Assembly (NCBI RefSeq): GCF_000422865.1
Contig: NZ_AUGW01000008.1
Coordinates: 62,001-126,000, forward strand
Direction: 5' to 3'
Length of the DNA: 64,000 nt
Source: Oceanospirillum maris DSM 6286
Lineage (GTDB): Bacteria; Pseudomonadota; Gammaproteobacteria; Pseudomonadales; Halomonadaceae
The position numbers were made by a program, and so were the translations under genes. This document shows positions 44,868 to 57,465 of the stretch, one piece after another (position 1 is the first letter of the stretch; each line of letters begins with the position of its first letter). Under the pieces are notes generated by a model. The model did not search any database and was not told the DNA's origin. It was given only the letters and a program-made list of their open reading frames with translations.

Positions 44868-46328
44868 CTAGCCCAGTTTTTCTTTTAGCAGCTGGTTAAC
44901 CATTTGCGGATTAGCCGTGCCTTTAGAGGCTTTCATGACCTGACCGACAAAGAAGCCGACCATTTTGCCGCGTTTATCTTCCGGTGCGGCTTGATACTGC
45001 TCAACCTGTTGCGGGTTGCTGGCTAAAACTTCATCGACGACAGCAGCAATTGCGCCGGTGTCGGTGACTTGTTTTAGGCCTTTTGCATCGATAATGTCAT
45101 CGGCGGTTGCACCTTCCCCTGCCCATAGCGCGGCAAAGACTTGTTTAGCGGCTTTACCGTTAATGGTGTTATCCATAACGCGGGCAACAAGATCGCCTAG
45201 CTGTTGTGCTGAAACAGGGCTGTTTTCAATATCCAGACCCTCTTTGTTCAGCTGTCCAGCCAGTTCACCCATCACCCAGTTCGCAGCCAGTTTTGCATCG
45301 TTGCAACGATCTTTAACTTGCTCAAAGTATTCTGCCATTGGGCGGGTGGCTGATAGCACACCGGCGTCATAGGAAGAAAGACCTAGCTCATCAATAAAGC
45401 GCTGTTTTTTCTGCTTAGGCAGCTCAGGCATTTCAGAACGAATATGCTCGATATAAGCTTCGTCCAGCTCAACCGGCAGTAGATCTGGGCAGGGGAAGTA
45501 ACGGTAATCGTTGGCTTCTTCTTTGCTGCGCATCGGGCGTGTTTCGTTCTTTTCAGAATCGTACAGACGGGTTTCCTGTTTGACCCGGCCACCATCTTCA
45601 ATTAGTTCAATCTGGCGCTCAATTTCGTGGTTGATCGCTTTTTCGATGAACTTAAAGGAGTTGATGTTTTTAACTTCAGCACGGGTGCCGTATTCTTCCT
45701 GCCCTTTCGGACGTACAGAAACGTTAGCATCGCAGCGCATGGAGCCTTCAGCCATATTGCCATCTGAAATACCCAGATAGGTGACAATGCTGTGGATCGC
45801 TTTGATATAGGCAATGGCTTCTTTTGCTGAGCGAATATCCGGCTCGGATACGATCTCTAGCAGAGGAGTACCGGCGCGGTTAAGATCGATACCGGTCATG
45901 CCACGGCCATGATCATCGGTATAGGTCTCATGTAGAGACTTACCTGCATCTTCTTCTAGGTGGGCGTGGTGAATGCGAATCTGGCGAATCTTGCCTTCTT
46001 CCGGTTCCACTTCAATAATACCGGTACCTACGATAGGTAGATCGTTTTGAGTGGTTTGGTAGCCTTTAGGTAGATCAGGGTAGAAGTAGTTTTTACGCTC
46101 AAAAACAGACTTCATGCCAATTTCGGCTTCAACACCTAAACCAAACTTAACGGCCATTTCAACGGCGCTTTCATTCAGTACCGGTAAAATGCCCGGTAGG
46201 CCTAAATCAATGGCGCAGGCTTGGGTGTTTGGTTCCGAGCCAAAGGCAATGCTGGCGCCGGAGAAAATTTTAGACTGGGTGGCGAGCTGAACATGAATCT
46301 CCAGCCCGATCACTGCTTCCCATTCCAT
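44868..46328 (-). CDS. gatB: Aspartyl/glutamyl-tRNA amidotransferase subunit B
   Basis: Kinase and tRNA-binding subunit of GatCAB, which converts Asp-tRNA-Asn and/or Glu-tRNA-Gln to the amides. The 486 residues start [15 protein letters not shown] and include [29 protein letters not shown] and the GatB-YqeY helical tail. The window's tRNA-Asn and tRNA-Gln both have the U1-A72 pair GatB favours, although this is also true in bacteria without GatCAB. It lies 43 bp after gatA. Confidence 0.98.
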   Translation of the reverse strand: MEWEAVIGLEIHVQLATQSKIFSGASIAFGSEPNTQACAIDLGLPGILPVLNESAVEMAVKFGLGVEAEIGMKSVFERKNYFYPDLPKGYQTTQNDLPIVGTGIIEVEPEEGKIRQIRIHHAHLEEDAGKSLHETYTDDHGRGMTGIDLNRAGTPLLEIVSEPDIRSAKEAIAYIKAIHSIVTYLGISDGNMAEGSMRCDANVSVRPKGQEEYGTRAEVKNINSFKFIEKAINHEIERQIELIEDGGRVKQETRLYDSEKNETRPMRSKEEANDYRYFPCPDLLPVELDEAYIEHIRSEMPELPKQKKQRFIDELGLSSYDAGVLSATRPMAEYFEQVKDRCNDAKLAANWVMGELAGQLNKEGLDIENSPVSAQQLGDLVARVMDNTINGKAAKQVFAALWAGEGATADDIIDAKGLKQVTDTGAIAAVVDEVLASNPQQVEQYQAAPEDKRGKMVGFFVGQVMKASKGTANPQMVNQLLKEKLG

Positions 46329-46339
46329 AGTGCTATCCT

Positions 46340-46360
46340 CTTAAACGGGTCTTAAACGGG
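46340..46360. repeat. 11-bp-period duplication between gatA and gatB
   Basis: CTTAAACGGG occurs at 46340-46349 and 46351-46360. Confidence 0.8.
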
Positions 46361-46371
46361 GTTCGTTGTAA

Positions 46372-47826
46372 CTACTCACCCGAACTTGGGGCCAGTTGGT
46401 GCCAGTTGGTTGCCTTCTGGAACTGGTGCGCAGCATTGAGCAGTTGAGACTCTTTAAAGTGTCCTGCCAAAATCTGCAAGCCAACTGGGCGGCCATTAAT
46501 CTGGCCTGCCGGTACAGAAATACCGGGTAGACCCGCTAGGTTTACGGCTAACGTGTAAATATCTTCCATATACATTTGAACGGGGTCGTCGCTGTTGCTA
46601 CCTAGATCAAAAGCTGGGGTTGGTGTTGTTGGCCCCATGATTAGATCGACTTCGTTAAATGCATTCAGGAAATCTTGCTGGATCAGGCGGCGGATACGTT
46701 GGGCTTTACGGTAGTAAGCGTCGTAATAGCCTTCTGATAGCGCATAAGTACCCACAAGAATACGGCGTTGTACTTCTTTGCCGAAACCCTCTCCGCGAGA
46801 ACGTTTGTAGAGATCTTCTAAGTTTTCAGGGTTCTCACAGCGGTAGCCGTAACGAACACCGTCAAAACGGGATAGATTTGAAGAAGCTTCTGCAGGGGCA
46901 ATAATGTAATAAGACGGAATAGCCAGCATGGTGTTCGGCAGACTGATCTCTTGGATCGTTGCGCCAAGCTTTTCAAACTCTTTAACCGAAGCCATGATGG
47001 CATCAGACATCTCTGCCGACAGTTCTTTACCAAAGTACTCTTTTGGCAAGCCGATACGTAGGCCGCTAAGAGGTTGATCCAATCCTTCGGTATAATCCGG
47101 TACAGATTTTTTCAGTGAGGTAGAGTCTTTAGGATCAAAGCCCGCCATCTCATTGAGCATCAGCGCACAGTCTTCAGCGGTGCGTGCCATTGGGCCGCCC
47201 TGATCAAGACTGGATGCGTAGGCCACCATACCCCAGCGAGAAACGCGACCATAGGTCGGTTTAAGGCCGGTGATACCGCAGAATGCTGCCGGCTGGCGAA
47301 TAGAGCCACCGGTGTCTGTACCCGTTGCGCCTGGGGCTAAACGAGCCGCTACAGCCGCCGCAGAGCCTCCAGAGGAACCGCCGGGAACGGCTTTAAGATC
47401 CCACGGGTTTTTTACCGCGCCAAAATAGCTATTCTCGTTGGAAGAGCCCATGGCGAACTCATCCATATTGGTTTTACCCAAGGACACCATGCCTGCATGG
47501 TTAAAATTACTAACAACCGTTGCATCGTAAGGTGCAACAAAGTTGGCTAGCATTTTAGAGGCACATGTTGTCAGTACACCATTGGTGCAGAAAATGTCTT
47601 TGTGAGCCATTGGCACGCCGGTCAGCGCTTTAGCATGACCGCTTGCACGAGTTTCATCAGCGGCTTTTGCTTGAGCCAAAGCTTGCTCAGGCGTTACGGT
47701 GATAAAGCTGTTGTACTGGCTGTCTAGTGCGTCAATGCGCCCTAGAAAATGGCGGGTCAGTTCGACGCTTGAGAAGTCACCGTCGGCAAGACCTTTGGCA
47801 AGTTCAGCGATAGTCTTGTTGTGCAT
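46372..47826 (-). CDS. gatA: Aspartyl/glutamyl-tRNA amidotransferase subunit A
   Basis: Glutaminase subunit of GatCAB. The 484 residues show the amidase Ser-cisSer-Lys triad: Lys in [11 protein letters not shown], the [13 protein letters not shown] stretch and [10 protein letters not shown]. Length is standard. The 119-bp gap from gatC includes a 13-bp perfect tandem duplication, so gatA may have an added promoter or just a longer spacer. Confidence 0.98.
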   Translation of the reverse strand: MHNKTIAELAKGLADGDFSSVELTRHFLGRIDALDSQYNSFITVTPEQALAQAKAADETRASGHAKALTGVPMAHKDIFCTNGVLTTCASKMLANFVAPYDATVVSNFNHAGMVSLGKTNMDEFAMGSSNENSYFGAVKNPWDLKAVPGGSSGGSAAAVAARLAPGATGTDTGGSIRQPAAFCGITGLKPTYGRVSRWGMVAYASSLDQGGPMARTAEDCALMLNEMAGFDPKDSTSLKKSVPDYTEGLDQPLSGLRIGLPKEYFGKELSAEMSDAIMASVKEFEKLGATIQEISLPNTMLAIPSYYIIAPAEASSNLSRFDGVRYGYRCENPENLEDLYKRSRGEGFGKEVQRRILVGTYALSEGYYDAYYRKAQRIRRLIQQDFLNAFNEVDLIMGPTTPTPAFDLGSNSDDPVQMYMEDIYTLAVNLAGLPGISVPAGQINGRPVGLQILAGHFKESQLLNAAHQFQKATNWHQLAPSSGE

Positions 47827-47876
47827 GGGGGATTAAATCCTTTGCTACGGTTTTTGGATACCGTTCCTACGTTAAT

Positions 47877-47902
47877 GTTAATAACTACGGTTAATAACTA
47901 CG
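47877..47902. repeat. 13-bp perfect tandem duplication between gatC and gatA
   Basis: GTTAATAACTACG at 47877-47889 is repeated at 47890-47902. Confidence 0.95.
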
Positions 47903-47945
47903 TTAGGATAGAGTCTTGTTCAGGGATTGCGGGATCTTACTGAGA

Positions 47946-48233
47946 TCACTCAATAACCTTAGGTACCAGAAACAAACCAGCTTCAGTGGCTGGAGCGTTT
48001 TGCTGGAAATGCTCGCGCTGATTGCTCTCAGTCACTTCGTCATGACGTAAGCGCTGAGTTGCATCCAGAGGATGAGCCAGTGGGTCCGTACCTTCGATAT
48101 CCACCGATTGCATCTGATTAACCAGTTCTAAAATACTGGATAGATTGCGGGTGTATTCTGGGATGTCATTGTCTTCGATTTTGAGTCGCGCTAAGTGAGC
48201 GACTTTTTCAACATCGGATCGTTCTAGAGCCAT
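47946..48233 (-). CDS. gatC: Aspartyl/glutamyl-tRNA amidotransferase subunit C
   Basis: Small linker subunit that holds GatA to GatB. The 95 residues match the family: [19 protein letters not shown], the LNQM-like LELVNQMQ helix and the PLAHPLD motif. ATG 48233 was chosen over one 13 codons upstream because AGGAAGAG lies 8 bases before it and it yields the standard N-terminus. First gene of gatC-gatA-gatB, divergent from mreB. Confidence 0.96.
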   Translation of the reverse strand: MALERSDVEKVAHLARLKIEDNDIPEYTRNLSSILELVNQMQSVDIEGTDPLAHPLDATQRLRHDEVTESNQREHFQQNAPATEAGLFLVPKVIE

Positions 48234-49576
<1,343 letters not shown>

Positions 49577-49609
49577 ACGTTAGCGAGTGACCTAAATCAC
49601 AGCTAAACG

Positions 49610-49639
49610 AAATGGCGGTTTGAATACCGCCATTTTTTT
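49610..49639 (+). terminator. Terminator after mreB
   Basis: AAATGGCGGT (49610-49619) pairs with ACCGCCATTT (49626-49635), continuing into a T run. It probably sets MreB in excess over MreC/MreD. Confidence 0.88.
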
Positions 49640-49784
49640 GTTTACTCTTCCTAAAAATTTCTTCCCGCCATTTATTGACGACCTGATCGTAACCACTCTT
49701 TTTGGCCTCTATTTATTGGCCTTGTACTTAAACAAAAGAGTGAATTGAGCAAAGAACAGGCTTAAGGAGACTGCAATTAACCCG

Positions 49785-50693
49785 TTGTTTGTTAATAAAG
49801 GCCCATCGTGGGGGCTGCGATTATTGGTTTGCCTTGTCCTATCGTTAACGCTGATGATCTCTGATTATCGCTATCAGCATATGGATCAGGTGCGCTCGAT
49901 CATGACCGTCGCGGTAACTCCTCTTCAATGGGCTGTTGACCTACCTAACCGTCTCTGGAGTTGGGGCGCGGCAACATTTTCTGATCGCAGTGAGCTGTTA
50001 GAAGAAAATGCACATTTGAAAGAGCAAACATTGCAGCTGTCGAGTAAAAATCAGCTCATGGCTTATCTCATTGCCGAAAACCTTCGTCTTCGAGAACTAT
50101 TGAATGCCGAGAAACTCTTTGAAGATAACTTCCTATTGGGAGAAGTTATCGGCCTTGATGCGGATGCTTTTACTCACCAAGTATTGGTTAACAGAGGCCG
50201 GCAAGATGGTGTCTATCAAGGACAGGCTGTTGTTGATGCTTTGGGCTTGATGGGGCAGGTGATTGCGGTGAGTGCGTACACCAGTCGTATTCTATTGGCT
50301 GCGGATACGGCTCATGCGGTGCCGGTTTTGGTGAATCGTAACGGTTTTAGAGGCATTGCCATTGGCTCTGGTAATATTGATGAGATTACTTTAAGTCATG
50401 TACCGGATACTTCAGATATTCGAAAGGGTGATCTGTTAGTCACGTCGGGTTTAGGTGAGCGCTTTCCTAAAGGCTACCCCGTTGCTGAGGTGAGTGAAGT
50501 ACGACATGAACCAGGTAAGCCTTTTGCCAGAGTTACTGCACGTCCATTGGCTCAGCTTGAACGCAGCCGTTATGTGCTTATGTTGAATCCGAAAGATACT
50601 GAGCTTGCGCCGGAGGCTTCTGATGAAACAACGAAGACGACTAAAGCACCTCCTGAGACTCCTCTGAAACCTAGCAAGAAGGAGCAGCCGTAG
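49785..50693 (+). CDS. mreC: Rod shape-determining protein MreC
   Basis: Bitopic membrane protein linking MreB to the periplasmic elongasome. It has a short cytoplasmic N-terminus, a membrane helix (WGLRLLVCLVLSLTLMI), a coiled coil (LLEENAHLKEQTLQLSSKNQL) and the beta-rich MreC domain with NRGRQDGVYQGQAVVD. The conservative start is TTG 49785 (302 residues). However, the AAGGAG Shine-Dalgarno (49764-49769) is 15 bases away, while an in-frame ATT at 49776 has ideal 6-base spacing and gives MNPLFVNKGPS, like typical MreC N-termini. The C-terminal tail is Thr/Lys/Pro rich. Confidence 0.96.
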   Translation: MFVNKGPSWGLRLLVCLVLSLTLMISDYRYQHMDQVRSIMTVAVTPLQWAVDLPNRLWSWGAATFSDRSELLEENAHLKEQTLQLSSKNQLMAYLIAENLRLRELLNAEKLFEDNFLLGEVIGLDADAFTHQVLVNRGRQDGVYQGQAVVDALGLMGQVIAVSAYTSRILLAADTAHAVPVLVNRNGFRGIAIGSGNIDEITLSHVPDTSDIRKGDLLVTSGLGERFPKGYPVAEVSEVRHEPGKPFARVTARPLAQLERSRYVLMLNPKDTELAPEASDETTKTTKAPPETPLKPSKKEQP

Positions 50694-50696
50694 ATC

Positions 50697-51161
50697 ATGC
50701 CTATTATTCTTTTTACTTTTGTTTTTGCTTTATTGTTAGCGGCTATGCCACTGCCGGATAGTATTTTATGGTTTCAGCCAGAATGGGCGACGATGGTTCT
50801 GATCTATTGGTGTATCGCCCTTCCGCATCGTATTGGCGTACTTGCTGGCTTTTTTTTAGGCCTGTGTATGGATTTGTTAGACGGTTCTCTTTTAGGGCAG
50901 AATGCTTTATCTATGTCGGTTGTGGCTTATTTGTCTCTGTTGCTGTTTCAGCGTTTGAGGAACTATGGGGCTTGGCAGCAAGCGATGATGGTGGGGATTT
51001 TAATTGGCATCAGTTTGATGATTTCTCAATGGGTGCAGAATTTGACCAGTGTCTCCGCTGATACCGTTGCATTTTTATTGCCTGCGGTGGCCAGTACGTT
51101 ACTTTGGCCGTGGTTCTTTATTGCTATGCGTACCATACGCCGCCGATTCCAGATTAAGTGA
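50697..51161 (+). CDS. mreD: Rod shape-determining protein MreD
   Basis: A 154-residue inner-membrane protein with about five hydrophobic spans and the MreD features WFQPEWATMVLIYWCIALPHRIG and DLLDGSLLGQNALS. Its ATG is three bases after the mreC stop, with AAGGAG in the end of mreC as ribosome-binding site, so it is coupled to mreC. Confidence 0.95.
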   Translation: MPIILFTFVFALLLAAMPLPDSILWFQPEWATMVLIYWCIALPHRIGVLAGFFLGLCMDLLDGSLLGQNALSMSVVAYLSLLLFQRLRNYGAWQQAMMVGILIGISLMISQWVQNLTSVSADTVAFLLPAVASTLLWPWFFIAMRTIRRRFQIK

Positions 51162-51206
51162 TACCTGTCACAAGACTATTACTATTACAAAAAAGTGTCT
51201 AACACG

Positions 51207-51806
51207 ATGCAAAATAACGATATCTCCTATGATCTATGCCTGGCTTCGGCCTCCCCTCGCCGTCGGGCGCTGTTGGAGCAAATAGGCTTGAGCTGTTTGC
51301 TGTATCCCGTTGATTTGGATGAGACCGTGATGCCGGGAGAGTCGGCACCGTCTTACGTGTTGCGCTTAGCTGAGCAGAAAGCAGCAGCCGGTCAAAAGCG
51401 CTCAGGAACTCATTTACCTGTGCTGGGCTCTGATACTTCTGTCGTGCTGAAGGGAAAAATATTAGGTAAACCGAAAAATACCCGCCATGCTGTAGATATG
51501 CTGATGGCGTTATCTGGCCAGACTCATCAAGTGATGACCGGGGTTGCGGTTTGTCAGCATGATCGTGTGCAGTCCATTATTAGTGTGACGGATGTATCTT
51601 TTCGATCATTAACTGAAGCAGAGTGTTTTGCCTACTGCGATACTGGGGAGCCTTTTGATAAGGCTGGCGGTTACGGTATTCAGGGATTAGCCGCTGTTTT
51701 TGTGCGTTCTGTTTCAGGTAGTTATAGCAATGTTGTGGGTTTGCCTTTATTTGAGACGGCAGACCTATTAAAACAATTTGGAATTCGGCTTCTTGAGCGT
51801 TCATAA
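51207..51806 (+). CDS. maf: Maf family nucleotide pyrophosphatase (dTTP/UTP type)
   Basis: Hydrolyses non-canonical or excess nucleoside triphosphates; the YhdE type acts on dTTP/UTP. It starts with the substrate loop LASASPRRRALLEQIGL and has GSDTSVVLKGKILGKP, TGVAV and YCDTGEPFDKAGGYGIQG. GTG 51195 is an alternative start four codons earlier; neither has a good Shine-Dalgarno and I use the ATG. Position after mreD and before rng is classical. Confidence 0.93.
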   Translation: MQNNDISYDLCLASASPRRRALLEQIGLSCLLYPVDLDETVMPGESAPSYVLRLAEQKAAAGQKRSGTHLPVLGSDTSVVLKGKILGKPKNTRHAVDMLMALSGQTHQVMTGVAVCQHDRVQSIISVTDVSFRSLTEAECFAYCDTGEPFDKAGGYGIQGLAAVFVRSVSGSYSNVVGLPLFETADLLKQFGIRLLERS

Positions 51807-51867
51807 AAAGCGTCAACCGTGAAAAGAGCTGATTTATAGCAATTCCTATCGCAGGGAGGGAGTAGCG

Positions 51868-53343
51868 ATGAGTGAAGAGATTTTAATTAATATCACACCG
51901 ATGGAAACGCGTGTCGCTGTGGTTGAAAATGGTGTTCTGCAAGAGGTTTATATCGAGCGCACCCGCCGCAGGGGTATTGTTGGCAATATCTATAAAGGCA
52001 AAGTGGTTCGAGTTCTGCCCGGTATGCAGGCGGCATTTGTTGATATTGGTTTAGAGCGTGCGGCTTTTATTCATGCCGCTGATGTTGCCCCACCTAATCG
52101 GCAAAGCGGTACAGAGGTTGAAAGTATTAGTGCTCTGTTGCACGAAGGCCAGTCTCTGATTGTCCAAGTCACCAAAGAACCGATTGGTACAAAAGGTGCT
52201 CGTTTAACAACGCATCTTTCTATCCCCTCTCGTTACCTTGTTTATATGCCGCACACGCCTCACACCGGCGTCTCTCAGCGTATTGAAGATGACGTGGAGC
52301 GCGAGCGGTTGCGTAATATCGTAGAAAACACCGTGCTTGATGATGAAGAGTCTGCCAGTGAACGAAAGGGTGGCTTTATTATTCGTACCGCCGCTGAGGG
52401 CTTTGGTGAAGATGAAATCTTAGCCGATACGCATTTCTTACTGCGTCTCTGGCGAGCGGTGGAACGCCGTTGTAAGGGCGCGAAGAACAAAAGCATTATC
52501 TATGAAGATCTACCGCTCTTTATGCGCACCATGCGTGATTTTGTTCGTCCAGAAATTGAGAAAATCCGAATTGATTCCCGGGAAAATTTCACCAAGCTGA
52601 AAGAGTTTGTTCAAGAGTTCGTGCCGAGTCTTGAAAGCAAGGTTGAGTACTACCCAGGCGAACGACCTATTTTTGATCTTTACGGTGTTGAAGATGAGAT
52701 CCAAAAAGCCCTAGGCCGCAAAGTGCAATTGAAGTCTGGCGGTTATTTAGTAGTTGATCAAACGGAGGCGATGACCACCATTGATGTCAACACAGGGGCT
52801 TTTGTTGGGCATCGCAATTTAGAAGAGACAATTTTTAAGACCAACCTTGAAGCGGCCACCGCCATTGTGCGACAGCTGCGATTGAGAAATCTGGGTGGCA
52901 TTATTATTCTCGACTTTATTGATATGGAAGACCCAGAGCATCAACGTCAAGTATTGCGTTTGTTAGAAAAAAATCTAGAGCGAGATCACGCCAAGACTAA
53001 GCTTTCTGGTGTTACGGAGCTGGGATTGGTTCAGATGACGCGAAAAAGAACCCGCGAAAGCCTTGAGCAGGTAATGTGCGAACCCTGTCCAACCTGTGAT
53101 GCACGGGGAACACTAAAAACACCAGAAACGGTTTGTTATGAGATTTTCCGTGAGATTCTGCGTGAAGAGCGAGCTTATGGCTCGGATACTTACTTGGTCT
53201 TAGCGGCTCAACCGGTTGTTGACCGCTTATTGGATGAAGAGTCTGCCGGTGTTGCCGATTTAGAGCTTTTCATCAAGAAAACGATTAAGTTTCAGGTGGA
53301 AACCTTCTATGGTCAGGAGCAGTTCGACATTGTTCTACTCTAA
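51868..53343 (+). CDS. rng: Ribonuclease G
   Basis: Endoribonuclease of the RNase E/G family that matures the 16S rRNA 5' end. The 491 residues have an S1 domain (about 38-125, GNIYKGKVVRVLPGMQAAFVDIG), the catalytic DNase I-like domain with DVNTGAFVG and ILDFIDMED, and the zinc-link CEPCPTCDARGT. Starts ATG after GGGAGGGAG, a very strong ribosome-binding site. A 24-bp-period duplication covers its stop codon. Confidence 0.98.
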   Translation: MSEEILINITPMETRVAVVENGVLQEVYIERTRRRGIVGNIYKGKVVRVLPGMQAAFVDIGLERAAFIHAADVAPPNRQSGTEVESISALLHEGQSLIVQVTKEPIGTKGARLTTHLSIPSRYLVYMPHTPHTGVSQRIEDDVERERLRNIVENTVLDDEESASERKGGFIIRTAAEGFGEDEILADTHFLLRLWRAVERRCKGAKNKSIIYEDLPLFMRTMRDFVRPEIEKIRIDSRENFTKLKEFVQEFVPSLESKVEYYPGERPIFDLYGVEDEIQKALGRKVQLKSGGYLVVDQTEAMTTIDVNTGAFVGHRNLEETIFKTNLEAATAIVRQLRLRNLGGIIILDFIDMEDPEHQRQVLRLLEKNLERDHAKTKLSGVTELGLVQMTRKRTRESLEQVMCEPCPTCDARGTLKTPETVCYEIFREILREERAYGSDTYLVLAAQPVVDRLLDEESAGVADLELFIKKTIKFQVETFYGQEQFDIVLL

Positions 53344-53377
53344 ATATGATTAAACGATCATTTCTAAATATGATTAA
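53340..53377. repeat. 24-bp-period duplication across the rng stop
   Basis: CTAAATATGATTAA at 53340-53353 (includes the rng TAA) recurs at 53364-53377; the following ACGATCA is also repeated. Confidence 0.9.
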
Positions 53378-53425
53378 GAGACGATCACTTATTATGACCA
53401 ACACTCGCCATTTTTGGTTTTTTTA

Positions 53426-56400
53426 ATGTCTGTACCTCGACATATTTTTAACCACAGTATTATTTGGCTCGTGCTGCCTATTGTGGTTGTTTTAGCGCTG
53501 TATGTTAGTGTGGGTCGCTATTTTTTTCCTCTTCTGGAAAATTATAGAGACGATATTGTTATGTGGACCAATGAGCGTTTGGCGATCAATCTTGAGATTG
53601 ATCAGCTTGACGGCCAGTGGAACGATTTCGACCCTTTTATCAGCTTTGATAAAATTGCGATCTATGCTCCAGATGTTGATAGTCGAGGGCTTATTAAGCC
53701 TGCTATCACCGTTGATCGCTTTAGCCTAGAGCTGGATAGCCTAAACTCTTTTCGTTATCAATATCCTATTATTCGGCAAGCTTCTATCGAAGGGGTAACG
53801 CTGCGCTTAAAGCAAGGCGGTGACGAATCTTGGCTGTTAAACGGATGGCAAAACCAAGGGGTAAGTGCTGAGATTAAAGAAAAAGATGCCTCTTCTGAAT
53901 TAAAGCGTAAAACCCTTAGAGAGGGTGACCGTTTACGGGATGATGTTGCGCCGATTACCTTGCTACTTAACTTTTTGCTTCGTCAGCAGCACCTGAAAAT
54001 GGAGCATGTTTGGTTGGAGCTTACGGACCGTTTTGGTCGAGAATATCGAGCTTATAGTCGTCGTTTAGAAGTTTATGAAGTGGATGGCATTCAGCGCCTA
54101 CAAGGCCAACTACAACTTAATCCTGAAACCCCTCAGCAGATTGAATTTATCATGGAAGTTAAAGGCGATCCCTTTGATCAGCGCTCTTTAACGGTTGAAT
54201 TTTACCTACAAGCAGATTCTCAATCACTGACCTCTTGGCTAGAAAAAGTGGCCCACTTACTGCCTTTTAGTTCACCTGAGGTTGAAGGCGGGTTAGAACT
54301 TTGGGGGCATTGGCAAAATGGCCAGCTGCATAGCTTAAAAGGCGAACTTGAAAATGGCTTCCTTAAGCTGGCCTTGCCTGATCTACCCAAAATTGAGCTT
54401 TCTGATTTAAATACCACTCTATTTTGGCAGCGTAAAAAAGTTGGCTGGGAGCTTATTGCTGATAATTTAGCGCTTAAGTTACAGGGACGATCTTTCGTTC
54501 TTAACCAAATAGCGGCTTATAAAACACCGGATAGCTGGAGCCTACAGGTTGCTGATTTAGATCTTAAAACAGTCAGTGAAACCTTATTGGATTGGACTGA
54601 ACTGCCAGGTGCTGCGCGAGATGCCCTTCAACGCTTACAACCTAAAGGCACGCTTAACAACCTCACTGTGAGTCAAACCGCAGGTCAGGGCTTTCTACTC
54701 AAAACAGAGTTGGATACGGTGAGTGTTGATGCCTTTTATGGCGCTCCCGTATTAAAAGGCGTTAATGGCTATGTAGAAAGCAGTGCTGATGCAGGTTTTA
54801 TCCGTTTTAACTCTGACGCGTTCTATATGGGATACCCCATGCTATATAGCGGCGGCTGGTGGTTTAATAAAGCGAAGGGAGAGGTTCATTGGGATATTGG
54901 TGAGGCTTTGCGGGTTTATGGCTTAGGCTTACAGTTAAATCGAGAAGAGGCCGAAATTGCTGGTGAGTTTGATCTGACACTACCTAAAGATGCCGATGAT
55001 CTTTTCTATTTAAATGTGGGACTTACGGATGCAGAGCAGAGTTTTGGCCTTCGTTTGATACCGGATTTAATTGTACCGAAGGATCTAACGGAATGGCTCA
55101 ATACCAGTATTGAACAAGCTCAGGTTAAAACCGGTGGTTTTATCTATGACGGCACGCTAAACCTAGATTCTCAATCCCCTGTACGGGAAATATCAACGCT
55201 TTTAATGCTGGATATAGAACAGGGTGCGTTGAAATTTATGCCCGACTGGCCTAAAGCGGATCAACTGGATGCTCGGGTTCAGCTGGATGGAACCGAGTTA
55301 GATGTTCTTTTACATTCAGGCCGCTATTTGGGCAACAGTGGTTTGTCTGGTGAGGTTGATTTAAGGGATGACGGTACTAGTAGCGTTGTGGGTTTACGTT
55401 TAATGGGAGATTTAGTACCAGAGTGGGGGTGGCAGGTTTTTACCGATACGCCTTTGGCTTCTCTGGTACCGGAATCTCTACTCCAATGGCAATTATCTGG
55501 TGCCCCTTTACAGTTATTAACGGACTTGCACTTTCCTGTGGATGGTCGTCAAGGGGCGGGTGTTGTTACGGTTGATGCCAAAGATAACCGCTTGTTAATT
55601 CCTGAGCTATCGACACCTTTTGAGAATCTGCAGTCGACTATTACTTACGATATTGATCAGGGACTAAGTGCGGATAAAGCAACGGTCAATTTTTTAGGTG
55701 GGCCAGCCCGCTTCTCCATCGCAACGGATCTGGAGCGTAAATCTGTTACGGTGACTGGTGAGGGACAGGCAAAAGCTGAGGCGTTGAGCCGCTGGCAGCC
55801 GATGCCTTTTTCCCCTTGGCTTAAAGGGGCGTTCGATTACCAATTCGACTTAGAACTGGATCGTGTGAGTAAGCTTAAATTGACCTCGGGCTTGGAGCAA
55901 ATCATGGTTGGTTTGCCTAAGCCTCTAGGCAAAGCTAAAGGGGTTGCCCAGCCTTTAGGCATTGATATGAGCTTTGCGGAGCAGGGTAATAAATTTTATA
56001 TTGCTTATGGCGAGCCAGACACAGAATCTCATCTGATTAGTCATGGTTTATGGGGGCAAGGGGCTGAAAAAGCAGAGTACGGGGTTGGTGTTTGGTTTGG
56101 TAATACTATTCCTAGTGCTAAGCCTTTGGATAAGGCGAGCAATCGTACGGATCTCTATATCGGCAAATCGTATATTGAGATATCGCCATGGGTAGCCTTT
56201 GCAAAGCAGGAGCTTGCCCGTCAGTCGGTTGTTAATTCGGTCTCTAAATTTGAACAAAATATTTCAAGTTCAGCTATTGTTCATAACAGAGATACCGTTA
56301 GTAATAGGCATATTGGTAATAACGGAAATATTGGTAATAGCGGTATCGGTAATCCCACAGACGACTCCGGTCGTGTACGGCTTCACTTGAAAACAGATGT

Positions 56401-57445
56401 CCTTGCTTATCAGCATACAGAGATAAATGATTTAACGGTTGATGCGGAAATCTCAGGACAGGAGGTTGAAGCACGCTTTGCCGGACAGCAGCTCGAAGGG
56501 GTTGTTAAAGTTGGCTCTGAACTTGTGGAGCTTGATATGCAGCGGGTCTTTATCAAGAAGCCGGATAGTCAAGCGGAGTCAAAGCGGTCAGAACGGCGGG
56601 AGTTGTTTGAGCAAATATTCCTACCTGCATGGCCTAATGCGAATATTAAAGTGGATAACTTTGTTGTATTTGGCGTTAGCGGTCAAAAACTGGATGTTAG
56701 CTACCGTACTCAGCGCCAGTCACGGCAGATAAAATTAAATAATCTATCCCAGAAAAGTATTAACTTTGCCGGTACTCTTGATTGGCTGGTTCCCGATGAA
56801 AAGACGCGAGCAGAATCTTCGTTGATCTTCTCTGTTAAGGGAAAGGATTTGAGTGATGTACAGAACGCTTTTGATATCCCTGTTGCTGTTACCAGTAGTA
56901 AAGCGGCTATGGGTTTGCGTCTTAACTGGCTAGGCTTGCCTCATGAGGTTGATTCTAAAACTTTATCTGGTCAAGTCGCTATTGATCTTGATAAAGGACA
57001 GTTTGAGCAAGTTCAATCTGTTTCTGCCTTAAAGCTCTTATCCCTTTTTAACTTTGACTCTCTAGTGCGTAGGCTTCAGCTTGATTTTTCTGACTTATCA
57101 GGCAAAGGCTTATCCTATGATAAGGTGACGGGCAAAGTGATCCTTAATAAGGGGATTGGCGTTATTAGTGAGCCTATTAAAGTAGACGGTACGGCTACTA
57201 AATTTGAGATGACCGGTCAGATTGACTTCATTAGCGAACAGTTTGATCAAGAGATGGTGGTTACCTTGCCGGTTGGAGAAACACTGCCTTTTGCGGCGGT
57301 GTTAGCCGGTGCGCCTCAGATTGGTGGAACCATTTATATTGTCCAGAAAGTGTTTGGCAATCTGTTCGAGAAATTTACCCGCGCTACCTACACGATAAAA
57401 GGTGAGTGGGATAAACCAAAAATTGAGTTGAAGCGGGTTTTTTAG
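53426..57445 (+). CDS. yhdP: YhdP family AsmA-like protein
   Basis: A very large (1339-residue) inner-membrane-anchored protein. One N-terminal helix ([19 protein letters not shown]) is followed by a long periplasmic beta-groove region, and the C-terminal AsmA-like/DUF3971 part ends near [15 protein letters not shown]. coli YhdP helps move phospholipids to the outer membrane. ATG 53426 is chosen over a TTG four codons earlier. An Asn/Gly/Ile-rich insert near residue 960-980 is made of 15- and 18-bp repeats. It lies between rng and tldD as in enterics. Confidence 0.95.
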   Translation: MSVPRHIFNHSIIWLVLPIVVVLALYVSVGRYFFPLLENYRDDIVMWTNERLAINLEIDQLDGQWNDFDPFISFDKIAIYAPDVDSRGLIKPAITVDRFSLELDSLNSFRYQYPIIRQASIEGVTLRLKQGGDESWLLNGWQNQGVSAEIKEKDASSELKRKTLREGDRLRDDVAPITLLLNFLLRQQHLKMEHVWLELTDRFGREYRAYSRRLEVYEVDGIQRLQGQLQLNPETPQQIEFIMEVKGDPFDQRSLTVEFYLQADSQSLTSWLEKVAHLLPFSSPEVEGGLELWGHWQNGQLHSLKGELENGFLKLALPDLPKIELSDLNTTLFWQRKKVGWELIADNLALKLQGRSFVLNQIAAYKTPDSWSLQVADLDLKTVSETLLDWTELPGAARDALQRLQPKGTLNNLTVSQTAGQGFLLKTELDTVSVDAFYGAPVLKGVNGYVESSADAGFIRFNSDAFYMGYPMLYSGGWWFNKAKGEVHWDIGEALRVYGLGLQLNREEAEIAGEFDLTLPKDADDLFYLNVGLTDAEQSFGLRLIPDLIVPKDLTEWLNTSIEQAQVKTGGFIYDGTLNLDSQSPVREISTLLMLDIEQGALKFMPDWPKADQLDARVQLDGTELDVLLHSGRYLGNSGLSGEVDLRDDGTSSVVGLRLMGDLVPEWGWQVFTDTPLASLVPESLLQWQLSGAPLQLLTDLHFPVDGRQGAGVVTVDAKDNRLLIPELSTPFENLQSTITYDIDQGLSADKATVNFLGGPARFSIATDLERKSVTVTGEGQAKAEALSRWQPMPFSPWLKGAFDYQFDLELDRVSKLKLTSGLEQIMVGLPKPLGKAKGVAQPLGIDMSFAEQGNKFYIAYGEPDTESHLISHGLWGQGAEKAEYGVGVWFGNTIPSAKPLDKASNRTDLYIGKSYIEISPWVAFAKQELARQSVVNSVSKFEQNISSSAIVHNRDTVSNRHIGNNGNIGNSGIGNPTDDSGRVRLHLKTDVLAYQHTEINDLTVDAEISGQEVEARFAGQQLEGVVKVGSELVELDMQRVFIKKPDSQAESKRSERRELFEQIFLPAWPNANIKVDNFVVFGVSGQKLDVSYRTQRQSRQIKLNNLSQKSINFAGTLDWLVPDEKTRAESSLIFSVKGKDLSDVQNAFDIPVAVTSSKAAMGLRLNWLGLPHEVDSKTLSGQVAIDLDKGQFEQVQSVSALKLLSLFNFDSLVRRLQLDFSDLSGKGLSYDKVTGKVILNKGIGVISEPIKVDGTATKFEMTGQIDFISEQFDQEMVVTLPVGETLPFAAVLAGAPQIGGTIYIVQKVFGNLFEKFTRATYTIKGEWDKPKIELKRVF
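56297..56352. repeat. In-frame 15/18-bp repeats in yhdP
   Basis: TTAGTAATAGGCATA (56297), TTGGTAATAACGGAAATA (56312), TTGGTAATAGCGGTA (56330) and a last TCGGTAAT (56345) follow each other and encode the Asn/Gly-rich insert. Confidence 0.9.
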
Positions 57446-57465
57446 CCTGCTCTAAGAGAGTGTTT

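Noticed and set aside
44868-48233. Evidence that the organism lacks AsnRS or GlnRS
   Set aside because: GatCAB and U1-A72 tRNAs are compatible with that, but absence of synthetase genes cannot be judged from one window.
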